From Negativicutes bacterium (GTDB lineage: Bacteria > Bacillota_C > Negativicutes > Acidaminococcales > Acidaminococcaceae), in contig RZYP01000132.1 in NCBI GenBank assembly GCA_009930275.1, forward strand, positions 1 to 5,521: a stretch of 5,521 nt of DNA, written 5' to 3'. How positions within the stretch are numbered: the stretch's first letter is position 1; each line of letters starts with the position of its first letter. Positions 1-5,521 of the stretch are shown in pieces. The notes below the pieces were generated by a model. The model saw only the letters and a list, made by a program, of their open reading frames with translations, did not search any database and was not told where the DNA came from. Both the position numbers and the translations under genes were made by a program.

Positions 1-11
1 TTTTGTTATTT

Positions 12-17
12 TATAAT
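12..17 (+). promoter_or_regulatory. possible -10 promoter box upstream of the DUF1015 gene
   Basis: TATAAT at 12-17 is a perfect match to the sigma-A type -10 consensus. Transcription would start near base 24, giving a leader of under 20 bases before the ATG at 41, with the ribosome binding site close to the 5' end. A -35 box at normal spacing would fall left of the window, so the promoter cannot be confirmed. The surroundings are AT-rich, so a chance match is possible. Confidence 0.35.
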
Positions 18-27
18 CACATTAGTT

Positions 28-33
28 AGGGGG
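28..33 (+). promoter_or_regulatory. ribosome binding site of the DUF1015 gene
   Basis: AGGGGG lies 7 bases before the ATG at 41. This is normal Shine-Dalgarno spacing and supports that start codon. Confidence 0.65.
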
Positions 34-40
34 ATTTCTG

Positions 41-1294
41 ATGTCTCAAATCAGACCGTTCAGGGGATTGCGTCCTTTGCCAGAATTAGCCGCAAAAATT
101 GCGTCTTTGCCTTATGATGTCATGGATACCGAAGAAGCGAGGGAGATTTTGCAAGATAATCCGCTTAGCTTTCTCAGCGTTACGAAATCAGAGGCTACTA
201 TGCCTAAAGGAACGCAGGCTCATAGCGCAGAAGTTTATCAAAAGGCAAAAGATAATCTTGAAAAGTATATATCATCGGGACAGATGAAGATAGACGAAAA
301 GCCGTGTTACTATCTTTATAGACAAGAGATGCACGGACATGTTCAGGTAGGTTTAGTAGCGTGCGCGTCAGTGCAGGAATACCGTGAAAATATAATTAAA
401 AAGCATGAATTGACCAGGCACGACAAAGAGCAGGACAGGGTTGACCATATTACAGCGACTAAGGCTCAAACAGGAGCGGTCTTTTTGACATGCAGAAACA
501 GGAAAGAAATAGACGAATTTACCGCAGGTATAATGAACAAACAGATACCGGCATATGACTTCGTTGCTGATGATGGCATCAAACATACTTTATATGTTAT
601 CGATGCGGATGAAGACGTCGCTGAAGTAACTCGCTTATTCTCTGAAGTTCCGGTGATGTATATTGCCGACGGTCATCATCGTTCAGCGGCTGCTATGCGT
701 GTAGCTGATGCCATGAGCAAGCGGCCGGGCCATACTGGCAGTGAAGAGTACAATTATTTTCTTTCTGTCATCTTTCCTGATAATATGATGCTTATTCTTG
801 ACTATAATCGCATAATTAAAGATTTATGCGGCAGGTCTGAAGAAGAGTTTATCGAGAAAATAAAAGAAAAATTTGATATTGAAGATATAGCCGGTGAGCA
901 GATAAAGCCGTCCAAACTCCACCAGTTCGGCATGTATCTTGGCGGCAAATGGTATTCGCTGTTCGCAAAACCGGGAATTTATGACGACCAAGATCCGGTA
1001 GGATGTCTTGATGTGACCGTCTTGCAGGAGAATGTTCTGGCGCCCTTATTGGCGATTAATGACCCGCGTACAGATGAAAGGATTTCCTTTGTTGGCGGTA
1101 TCCGAGGACTGGGCGAATTGGAGAAGAAGGTAAACAGTGGAGAATACAAAGTCGCTTTTGCCATGTATCCAACTTCAATGGAGCAGTTAATGGAAATTGC
1201 TGATGCGGGCATGATTATGCCGCCGAAATCAACTTGGTTCGAACCAAAATTGCGTGATGCCATGGTTGTACATTTGATTGGAGATGAAGTCTGA
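41..1294 (+). CDS. DUF1015 family protein
   Basis: This 417-residue soluble protein belongs to the DUF1015 family, conserved in bacteria and of uncertain biochemical function. The N-terminus (residues 4-28) has the family pattern IRPFRGLRP followed by LPYDVM. A second block, HELTRHDKEQDR at 122-133, and the hallmark YIADGHHRSAAA at 207-218 (D210, H212, H213, R214) look like an active or ligand-binding site. A C-terminal block, DPRTDERISFVGG at 341-353, is also typical. The length fits the family, and there is no signal peptide or membrane segment, so it should be cytoplasmic. The start follows a good ribosome binding site. The stop TGA shares its A with the serC ATG, so the two are probably translationally coupled. 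That link to serC suggests a role in serine or phosphoserine metabolism. This is inference from context, not a demonstrated activity. Confidence 0.92.
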   Translation: MSQIRPFRGLRPLPELAAKIASLPYDVMDTEEAREILQDNPLSFLSVTKSEATMPKGTQAHSAEVYQKAKDNLEKYISSGQMKIDEKPCYYLYRQEMHGHVQVGLVACASVQEYRENIIKKHELTRHDKEQDRVDHITATKAQTGAVFLTCRNRKEIDEFTAGIMNKQIPAYDFVADDGIKHTLYVIDADEDVAEVTRLFSEVPVMYIADGHHRSAAAMRVADAMSKRPGHTGSEEYNYFLSVIFPDNMMLILDYNRIIKDLCGRSEEEFIEKIKEKFDIEDIAGEQIKPSKLHQFGMYLGGKWYSLFAKPGIYDDQDPVGCLDVTVLQENVLAPLLAINDPRTDERISFVGGIRGLGELEKKVNSGEYKVAFAMYPTSMEQLMEIADAGMIMPPKSTWFEPKLRDAMVVHLIGDEV

Positions 1295-2379
1295 TGGGAA
1301 GAATATATAATTTTAGTGCAGGACCTGCAGTTCTACCACTTGAAGTTTTAACGGAGGTACAAAAAGAACTGCTTGATTTTCAAGATACCGGGATGTCTAT
1401 TTTGGAAATGAGCCATAGATCTCCTGCTTATGAAAAAGTTAATGCCGAAGCGGAAGCCGATATAAAGGATTTGCTTGGTCTCGGCGATGACTACTGCGTA
1501 CTTTTTCTGGGAGGCGGCGGCAGTCTGCAATTCTCAATGGTGCCGATGAATTTTCTTACACCTGGGAAAAAAGGCGCTTATGTTATAACAAGCACTTTTT
1601 CGGACAAGGCGATGAAAGAAGCACAAAAAATTGGAGAAACTTGTATCTTGTTCAGCAGCAAGGAGCAAAAATACAATCGTGTGCCACGCCTTGAAGAATT
1701 ATCCTTTAACGATGACTTGGCGTATGTACATATTACCGGCAACAATACAATAGAAGGCACTGAGTTTTTTGCATATCCCGATACAGGAAATATTCCTCTG
1801 ATTGCTGATTTATCGTCTGATATTCTCAGCCGCCCTTTTGATGCCTCAAAGTTTGCTTTGATTTATGCCGGTGCCCAGAAAAACATCGGACCTGGCGGCG
1901 TTGTAGTTGTTATCGCTCGTAAAAGCTTTTTGGCTGGGCGTGATAAAGCTTTGCCATCGATGCTGAACTATGAGGTTCACATGGACAATAATTCTTTATA
2001 TAATACTCCCCCGGCTTTCGCGGTATATGTTGTCGGCAAAGTTGCCAAATGGCTGAAAGCTCAGGGCGGCCTGGAGGTTATGGCCAAGCGTAATGAAGAG
2101 AAGGCAAAGATAGTCTATGATGTTATCGACGCGCATGCTGATTTTTATCATGGTTATGCTGAAAAAGAAAGTCGTTCACTAATGAATGTAACTTTCGGTT
2201 TGTCTACCAAAGAACTGGAAGAAAAATTTGCGGCAGAGGCTAAGGCCTTGGGGATGGACGGATTGAAGGGACATCGCAGCGTTGGCGGTTTGCGTGCTTC
2301 AATATATAATGCGATGCCAAAGGCTGGCTGCGAAAAACTGGCGGAATTTATGGAAGAATTCTATATAAATAATAGATAA
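1294..2379 (+). CDS. serC: phosphoserine aminotransferase SerC
   Basis: This 361-residue class V, PLP-dependent aminotransferase converts 3-phosphohydroxypyruvate and L-glutamate to O-phospho-L-serine and 2-oxoglutarate, the second step of serine biosynthesis; the family can also act in pyridoxal phosphate synthesis. The N-terminus YNFSAGPAVLP is the family signature. SHRS (H41, R42) and GHRSVGGLRAS (H327, R328, R334) supply the substrate phosphate and carboxylate contacts. GGGGS at 73-77 and HITGNNTIEG at 146-155 bind PLP, and K196 in AGAQKNIGPGG is the Schiff-base lysine. Length matches the Escherichia coli enzyme (362). Oddity: the position of the PLP-stacking tryptophan (W102 in E. coli) is F102, in TSTFSDKA. 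The start overlaps the upstream TGA (TGATG), and a modest GGAG lies 10 bases before it, so translational coupling is likely. SerA is not in the window. Confidence 0.97.
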   Translation: MGRIYNFSAGPAVLPLEVLTEVQKELLDFQDTGMSILEMSHRSPAYEKVNAEAEADIKDLLGLGDDYCVLFLGGGGSLQFSMVPMNFLTPGKKGAYVITSTFSDKAMKEAQKIGETCILFSSKEQKYNRVPRLEELSFNDDLAYVHITGNNTIEGTEFFAYPDTGNIPLIADLSSDILSRPFDASKFALIYAGAQKNIGPGGVVVVIARKSFLAGRDKALPSMLNYEVHMDNNSLYNTPPAFAVYVVGKVAKWLKAQGGLEVMAKRNEEKAKIVYDVIDAHADFYHGYAEKESRSLMNVTFGLSTKELEEKFAAEAKALGMDGLKGHRSVGGLRASIYNAMPKAGCEKLAEFMEEFYINNR

Positions 2380-2424
2380 TAAATAATGGGAAGCATTTTA
2401 TGCAGCTAAGCCAAGTATTAATAG

Positions 2425-2436
2425 TTGGAATTCCAA
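2425..2436. repeat. 12-base perfect palindrome overlapping the Shine-Dalgarno
   Basis: TTGGAATTCCAA reads the same on both strands. Its last two bases are the first two of the AAGGAGG ribosome binding site of the amidohydrolase gene. It lies in the roughly 70-base gap after serC, the largest gap in the plus-strand block. It could be a small operator half-overlapping the translation signal, or chance. As RNA it would form only a 4-bp stem with a 4-base loop, so a regulatory hairpin is unlikely. Confidence 0.3.
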
Positions 2437-2441
2437 GGAGG
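2435..2441 (+). promoter_or_regulatory. strong ribosome binding site deciding the amidohydrolase start
   Basis: AAGGAGG is an essentially full anti-16S match. It ends 8 bases before GTG 2450 (ideal spacing) but only 2 bases before ATG 2444 (too close). The intervening ATG at 2448 is followed at once by TGA. The site therefore favours GTG 2450. Confidence 0.75.
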
Positions 2442-2449
2442 TAATGAAT

Positions 2450-3868
2450 GTGAAATACGATATGCTTTTGCGGAATGGCTATTTGGTCGATTTTTCGGCA
2501 AGTTTTGAAGGTAAGGCCGATATAGGAATCAAGGATGGAGTAATTTGTGATATCGGCGAAGAACTGAATATTGACTTGGCTCAGCAAGCCTTTGATTTGC
2601 AAGGAGCAATGGTTATGCCAGGAATTATAGACACACACGTTCATGTGTCTGCCTGGTTGGGCGGTGGCAACGGACATAAAATGCTAGCCAAGGCCGGCAT
2701 TACCAGTGCTTTGGACATGTCAGGGCCTGGGGAAAGTGTATTAGACCTTGCAAAAACATGCGGAGTTGGCATAAATCTTGCTACGATAGAATATGTGCGT
2801 CCGCACCATACGGTTGCTGACGATGATCCCAATGAGGCTGAAATATGTTCTCTGCTTGACAAGGTCCTGGCTCACGGCTCACTGGGGGTAAAGCTTCTTG
2901 GCGGGCATTATCCACTTACTCCTGAAGCCACTGAAAGATGTATCAGCCTTGCGGCCCAAAAAAATTCTTATGTTGCTTTTCATGCGGGAACGGCCAAAAA
3001 CGGATCCAATATTGATGGGCTTTTGGAAGCAATCAGCTTGGCTGGAAGTAATCCCTTGCACTTAGCTCATATCAATGCCTATTGTCGCGGCTTGGTAAAG
3101 CCCTATATGGAAGAAACTGAAATGGCTATAAAAGCTTTGACGGAACACCCGAATATTATTTCTGAGTCATATCTATCACCGCTTAATGGAACCAGCGCGG
3201 AAATAGTGGATGGAGAACCTGGCAGTTTGGTTACCAGGCGTTGTCTTCAGACAGGCGGATTTGCAGCCTCTGAGCGGGGTATGGAGGAAGCTATTCTGGC
3301 TGGCTGGGCTCAGATCAATTATCCTTATGCAGGCGAAACAATATTAATAACCGGCGAAGGCGGGCGTGATTATTGGCGCAGCCGTGGAACCGATGTTTCA
3401 GTTAGTTTTGCGGTCAATCCGGTAGAACCAAGGGTGAGATTGGCTTCGGCAAAAAGACTAAACGGGAAATTCGTCGTGGATTGCATCAGTACCGACGGCG
3501 GCGGTATACCGCGCAATGTTATCATACCGATGGGGCTGGCATTGGTAGAGCTTGGCGCATTAAGCAAAAAAGAGTTTGTGCAAAAAGCAAGTTATAATCC
3601 TTCGCGAATGCTCGGCCTGATTAACAAGGGAAGCATTGCCGTGGGCAAGGATGCTGATATTACAGTTGTTGATACGGAAAAGCGCGAAGCTCTCATGACG
3701 ATAGTAAACGGCAGGCTTATCATGCACAAGGGCTATGTTTGCGGAACCGGCGGGAAAATTATAACAACCGCGGCTGGAGAAGACTATGTGCGGCAAAAAG
3801 GATTGGAACCATTGATAATTGACTTGGACGAAAGCGCGTTTAAACATCATGCGGCTTTGAACGATTAA
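2450..3868 (+). CDS. metal-dependent amidohydrolase family protein
   Basis: This protein of 472 residues (474 from the in-frame ATG at 2444) belongs to the amidohydrolase superfamily, near the dihydroorotase, hydantoinase and D-aminoacylase branches. It should hydrolyse an amide or cyclic amide bond with bound divalent metal in the cytoplasm. Numbered from GTG 2450, the HxH metal motif is H63-V-H65 in GIIDTHVHVSAW. K148 in LGVKLLGGHYP is a candidate carboxylated bridging lysine. H178 (FHAGTAKNGSN) and H207 (LHLAHINAY) fit the third and fourth histidines, and D349 (CISTDGGG) the catalytic aspartate. The ends (residues 1-55, and from about 385 with GSIAVGKDADITVVD) form the small beta-sandwich typical of the family. 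No signal peptide is visible. The gene stops 21 bases before a racemase gene, suggesting a substrate that yields an amino acid, perhaps N-acyl, N-carbamoyl or a cyclic imide. The exact substrate is not readable, and the name dihydroorotase should be avoided. Confidence 0.88.
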   Translation: MKYDMLLRNGYLVDFSASFEGKADIGIKDGVICDIGEELNIDLAQQAFDLQGAMVMPGIIDTHVHVSAWLGGGNGHKMLAKAGITSALDMSGPGESVLDLAKTCGVGINLATIEYVRPHHTVADDDPNEAEICSLLDKVLAHGSLGVKLLGGHYPLTPEATERCISLAAQKNSYVAFHAGTAKNGSNIDGLLEAISLAGSNPLHLAHINAYCRGLVKPYMEETEMAIKALTEHPNIISESYLSPLNGTSAEIVDGEPGSLVTRRCLQTGGFAASERGMEEAILAGWAQINYPYAGETILITGEGGRDYWRSRGTDVSVSFAVNPVEPRVRLASAKRLNGKFVVDCISTDGGGIPRNVIIPMGLALVELGALSKKEFVQKASYNPSRMLGLINKGSIAVGKDADITVVDTEKREALMTIVNGRLIMHKGYVCGTGGKIITTAAGEDYVRQKGLEPLIIDLDESAFKHHAALND

Positions 3869-3877
3869 TATTTGTTT

Positions 3878-3883
3878 AGGAGA
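3878..3883 (+). promoter_or_regulatory. ribosome binding site deciding the racemase start
   Basis: AGGAGA ends 6 bases before ATG 3890. It lies inside the reading frame that would begin at TTG 3872. It therefore argues for the ATG and against the six-codon extension. Confidence 0.75.
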
Positions 3884-3889
3884 GATCAA

Positions 3890-4600
3890 ATGAAGGACGG
3901 ATTTATAAAAAACGGCAAGAAACTTGGTGTTATAGGTGGCATGGGGCCGGCTGCCTCTGCAGAATTTCTGCGTCTTCTGACATTAAAAGCACCTGCGGAG
4001 ACGGATCAGGAACACCCGGTAGTCTATATGATTGCCGATACGGAGCTCCCCGATCGCAGTAGTGCCATAATGGGAAAAGGTGAGGATCCTTCACAGCAAT
4101 TGGAAGATGATTTTGCAAAACTGGCTCTGATGGGTGCAGATATTTTTGCTGTTCCTTGTAATACGGCTCATTATTTTATTGATCGTTTTGAACGGTCCTT
4201 ACCCAGGCCTTTGGTCCATATTGTAGAGGAAACAGTATTAGCGGCCAGACGTTTGAATCCTGAAGGAGCCTGGATGCTTTCTACCGAGGGCACCATGCAA
4301 AGCGGACTTTACCAGACTTATGCTGACAAATTCAATTATAATTTGTATATTCCTAATGAAAAGCAAAGAAATGAAATTCAACAAAGCATATTTGAGGTAA
4401 AAGCTAACCGTTTGGAAGAAGCTGGCAAAATTGTAAAAAAAGTGGTCCAAGAGCTTTGGCTGGAAAGGGATCTACCTGTTATGACAGCTTGCACAGAAAT
4501 ACCTTTGGGGTATAATGCTTCGGGCTTACCGCAGGAAAAATCGGTTTCAAGCCTTGATGCTTTGGCTTCAGCATGTATTGAGCGACTCTATCATAAGTAA
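3890..4600 (+). CDS. aspartate/glutamate racemase family protein
   Basis: This 236-residue, PLP-independent racemase belongs to the Asp/Glu racemase family (RacX/YgeA and archaeal aspartate racemase type). The family uses two cysteines as acid and base to invert the alpha carbon of an amino acid. LGVIGGMGPAASAEF at 12-26 is the N-terminal signature. C90 in PCNTAH (89-94) and C201 in TACTEIPL (199-206) are the catalytic pair, one at the same place in each half of the pseudo-symmetric fold. Length is normal (about 230) and both cysteines are intact, so it should be active. Aspartate is the default guess, but the family also handles glutamate and other amino acids. The start was set at ATG 3890 from the AGGAGA site; TTG 3872 would add six residues. 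It is the last gene of the plus-strand block, probably co-transcribed with the amidohydrolase, and is followed by a strong terminator. Confidence 0.9.
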   Translation: MKDGFIKNGKKLGVIGGMGPAASAEFLRLLTLKAPAETDQEHPVVYMIADTELPDRSSAIMGKGEDPSQQLEDDFAKLALMGADIFAVPCNTAHYFIDRFERSLPRPLVHIVEETVLAARRLNPEGAWMLSTEGTMQSGLYQTYADKFNYNLYIPNEKQRNEIQQSIFEVKANRLEEAGKIVKKVVQELWLERDLPVMTACTEIPLGYNASGLPQEKSVSSLDALASACIERLYHK

Positions 4601-4606
4601 ATTTGC

Positions 4607-4657
4607 AAAAAAAATAAACGTAAATCAAGAATTTTGTTCTTGATTTACGTTATTTTT
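4607..4657. terminator. bidirectional rho-independent terminator between convergent genes
   Basis: A perfect 15-bp stem (AACGTAAATCAAGAA at 4617-4631 and its complement at 4637-4651) encloses the loop TTTTG. A run of A (4607-4614) precedes it and a run of T (4653-4657) follows, so either strand gives a hairpin plus U-tract. It lies just after the racemase stop and ends three bases from the TPM gene stop at 4660, so it can end transcription of both blocks. The stem is long but AT-rich. Confidence 0.88.
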
Positions 4658-4659
4658 AT

Positions 4660-5415
4660 TTACCATCTGCGACTTGAACCGCCACCGCCGCCACTGCCGC
4701 CGCCAAATCCGCCACCACCGCCTCCGCGGCCTCCGCCACGCAGGAATAATAACAGCAAAAGGTGGAGTATCGCGCCGCCGAAAAAAAGCTGGTCAATCAG
4801 CAGCAGACCGGCTAACCCGATAAAAAGGAGTATTTTTAGCCAAATAGGCATTGCTGCTGTTTGGGTTCCGTTTTTTTGCGCAACAGTACTTTGGATTTTG
4901 CTTTCCAGCTTGACATTGTATTCCTTGGCAACAATGTTGGCTATGTTTGCATAGCCTTGCATGATACCCTGGTCGTAATTGCCTGAACTGAAAGATGGAA
5001 TCATAGCCTGATCTTGGATTCTACCGGTCAAACCATCCGGAAGTGCGCCTTCAAGGCCGTATCCTACCTCTATGCGGGATTGACGGTCGTTAAGTGCCAC
5101 CAAAATCAGCACGCCATTGTTTTTTTCTTTATCGCCAATGCCCCAGGTCCGCAAAAGCTCAAGTGAATAGTCTTCTATGGGTTGCCCATTTAAAGAAGGT
5201 ACTGTTACTACAACGACCTGGGCCTTGGTCTTGCTATCCAAATCCCTGCTAACAGAATTTATTGTTGCTTTGGTTTGCGACGAGAGCAGGTTGGCGTAAT
5301 CCTGAACATAAATACTACCAGAAGTAGGCTTTGGCGGTACTTGTGGTGCCGCACTAACCAGAGATGAGAAAAGCACTTGAAGGGATAAAAGTAAGAGTGC
5401 TAGCCAACGCTTCAT
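4660..5415 (-). CDS. TPM-domain protein (YgcG type), secreted and membrane-anchored
   Basis: This 251-residue protein carries a TPM domain, named after plant TLP18.3, bacterial Psb32 and MOLO-1; some members show phosphatase activity, but the bacterial role is unsettled. An N-terminal signal peptide (MKRWLALLLLS, hydrophobic to about residue 20) probably ends at VSA-AP, near residue 22. The domain spans about 35-165, with YVQDYANLLS, then TWGIGDKEKNNGVLILVA and RIEVGYGLEGALPDG, the family's most conserved stretches. Residues 190-225 are hydrophobic and form one or two membrane segments. The tail (227-246) is almost all glycine and ends in SSRRW, a usual ending for this family. The domain should sit outside the membrane. 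The start has GGGGAGG (5422-5428) 6 bases upstream. It follows a LemA gene by 34 bases, its usual partner, so the two are probably one operon. Confidence 0.93.
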   Translation of the reverse strand: MKRWLALLLLSLQVLFSSLVSAAPQVPPKPTSGSIYVQDYANLLSSQTKATINSVSRDLDSKTKAQVVVVTVPSLNGQPIEDYSLELLRTWGIGDKEKNNGVLILVALNDRQSRIEVGYGLEGALPDGLTGRIQDQAMIPSFSSGNYDQGIMQGYANIANIVAKEYNVKLESKIQSTVAQKNGTQTAAMPIWLKILLFIGLAGLLLIDQLFFGGAILHLLLLLFLRGGGRGGGGGGFGGGSGGGGGSSRRW

Positions 5416-5421
5416 GGTTGT

Positions 5422-5428
5422 CCTCCCC
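5422..5428 (-). promoter_or_regulatory. ribosome binding site of the TPM-domain gene
   Basis: On the minus strand GGGGAGG stands 6 bases before the ATG at 5415. It is a strong site at normal spacing and confirms the start that includes the whole signal peptide. Confidence 0.75.
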
Positions 5429-5449
5429 TTTCTTTAAAATGGAGAAGGT

Positions 5450-5521
5450 TTAGAAGGAAACCTTTGGAACGGCTTTGGCACTTTCTTCAACCTTAAAATA
5501 TTCTTTTTCATGGAAACCAAA
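5450..5521 (-). CDS. lemA: LemA family protein, C-terminal fragment (cut by window edge)
   Basis: Only the last 23 codons and the TAA stop (5452-5450) are in the window; the rest lies beyond the right edge. The peptide begins FGFHEKEYFKVEES and ends AVPKVSF. This matches the conserved LemA ending, in which a phenylalanine-glycine-phenylalanine and an E-x-Y-F-x-x-E-E pattern lead to a terminal P-K-V-x-F. LemA proteins are small, with one N-terminal membrane helix and a helical domain, and their function is poorly defined. The TPM-domain gene starts 34 bases downstream, the usual LemA arrangement, which strengthens the call from so short a piece. Confidence 0.85.
   Translation of the reverse strand, partial: FGFHEKEYFKVEESAKAVPKVSF

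Noticed and set aside
2380..2424. Possible promoter (TATTAAT near 2416) in the serC-amidohydrolase gap
   Set aside because: The -10-like match is imperfect and I see no matching -35 box at proper spacing, so it cannot be supported from sequence alone.
2348..2677. Minus-strand open frame of 109 codons across the serC-amidohydrolase gap
   Set aside because: It is mostly antisense to two well-supported genes, has no recognisable domain, and the residue pattern looks like a shadow frame.
3560..3889. Minus-strand open frame of 109 codons antisense to the end of the amidohydrolase gene
   Set aside because: It overlaps the conserved C-terminal part of the amidohydrolase, has no domain, and no convincing start context.
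3872..3889. TTG start giving the racemase six extra residues
   Set aside because: The AGGAGA ribosome binding site lies inside this extension at ideal distance from ATG 3890, and the extra residues are outside the conserved region.
4678..4738. GC-rich, repeat-like patch in AT-rich surroundings
   Set aside because: It is explained by runs of glycine codons in the TPM protein tail; it is not a CRISPR array or an independent repeat element.
4634..4954. Plus-strand open frame encoding a proline-rich peptide
   Set aside because: It is the antisense of the glycine-rich tail of the TPM gene: glycine codons read backwards give proline codons. It has no ribosome binding site, starts inside the terminator and matches no family.
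5445..5464. Inverted repeat AAGGTTT / AAACCTT with a 6-base loop over the lemA stop codon
   Set aside because: The stem is only 7 bp with two G-C pairs and is not followed directly by a T-run on the minus strand, so it is not a credible terminator. Half of it is coding sequence.

Overview
The window holds six protein-coding genes in two convergent blocks, separated at about 4600-4660 by a strong hairpin with A/T tracts on both sides. The moderately AT-rich composition, strong AGGAGG-type ribosome binding sites and short intergenic gaps suggest the Bacillota. The amino acid style would fit the Negativicutes or a related clostridial lineage, but no marker here settles the taxon.

Plus-strand block (41-4600): a DUF1015 family protein; phosphoserine aminotransferase SerC, whose start overlaps the DUF1015 stop by one base; then, after a gap of about 70 bases, a metal-dependent amidohydrolase with a full set of candidate metal ligands; and, 21 bases later, an aspartate/glutamate-type racemase with both catalytic cysteines. 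Only the hairpin after the racemase looks like a terminator, so all four genes may form one transcription unit. A TATAAT box at the left edge could be its promoter, but the -35 region is outside the window. The first pair points to serine/phosphoserine metabolism. The second pair looks like a small module that hydrolyses an amide and interconverts amino acid stereoisomers; its substrate cannot be read from the sequence.

Minus-strand block (5521-4660): the last 23 codons of a LemA family protein, then 34 bases downstream a secreted, membrane-anchored TPM-domain protein (YgcG type) with a glycine-rich tail. LemA next to a TPM-domain protein is a recurrent bacterial pairing linked to the cell envelope.

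Two starts were moved inward on ribosome-binding-site grounds: the amidohydrolase to GTG 2450 and the racemase to ATG 3890. Nothing here is a clear undescribed system. The amidohydrolase-racemase pair and the DUF1015-serC coupling are the best candidates for new biochemistry.
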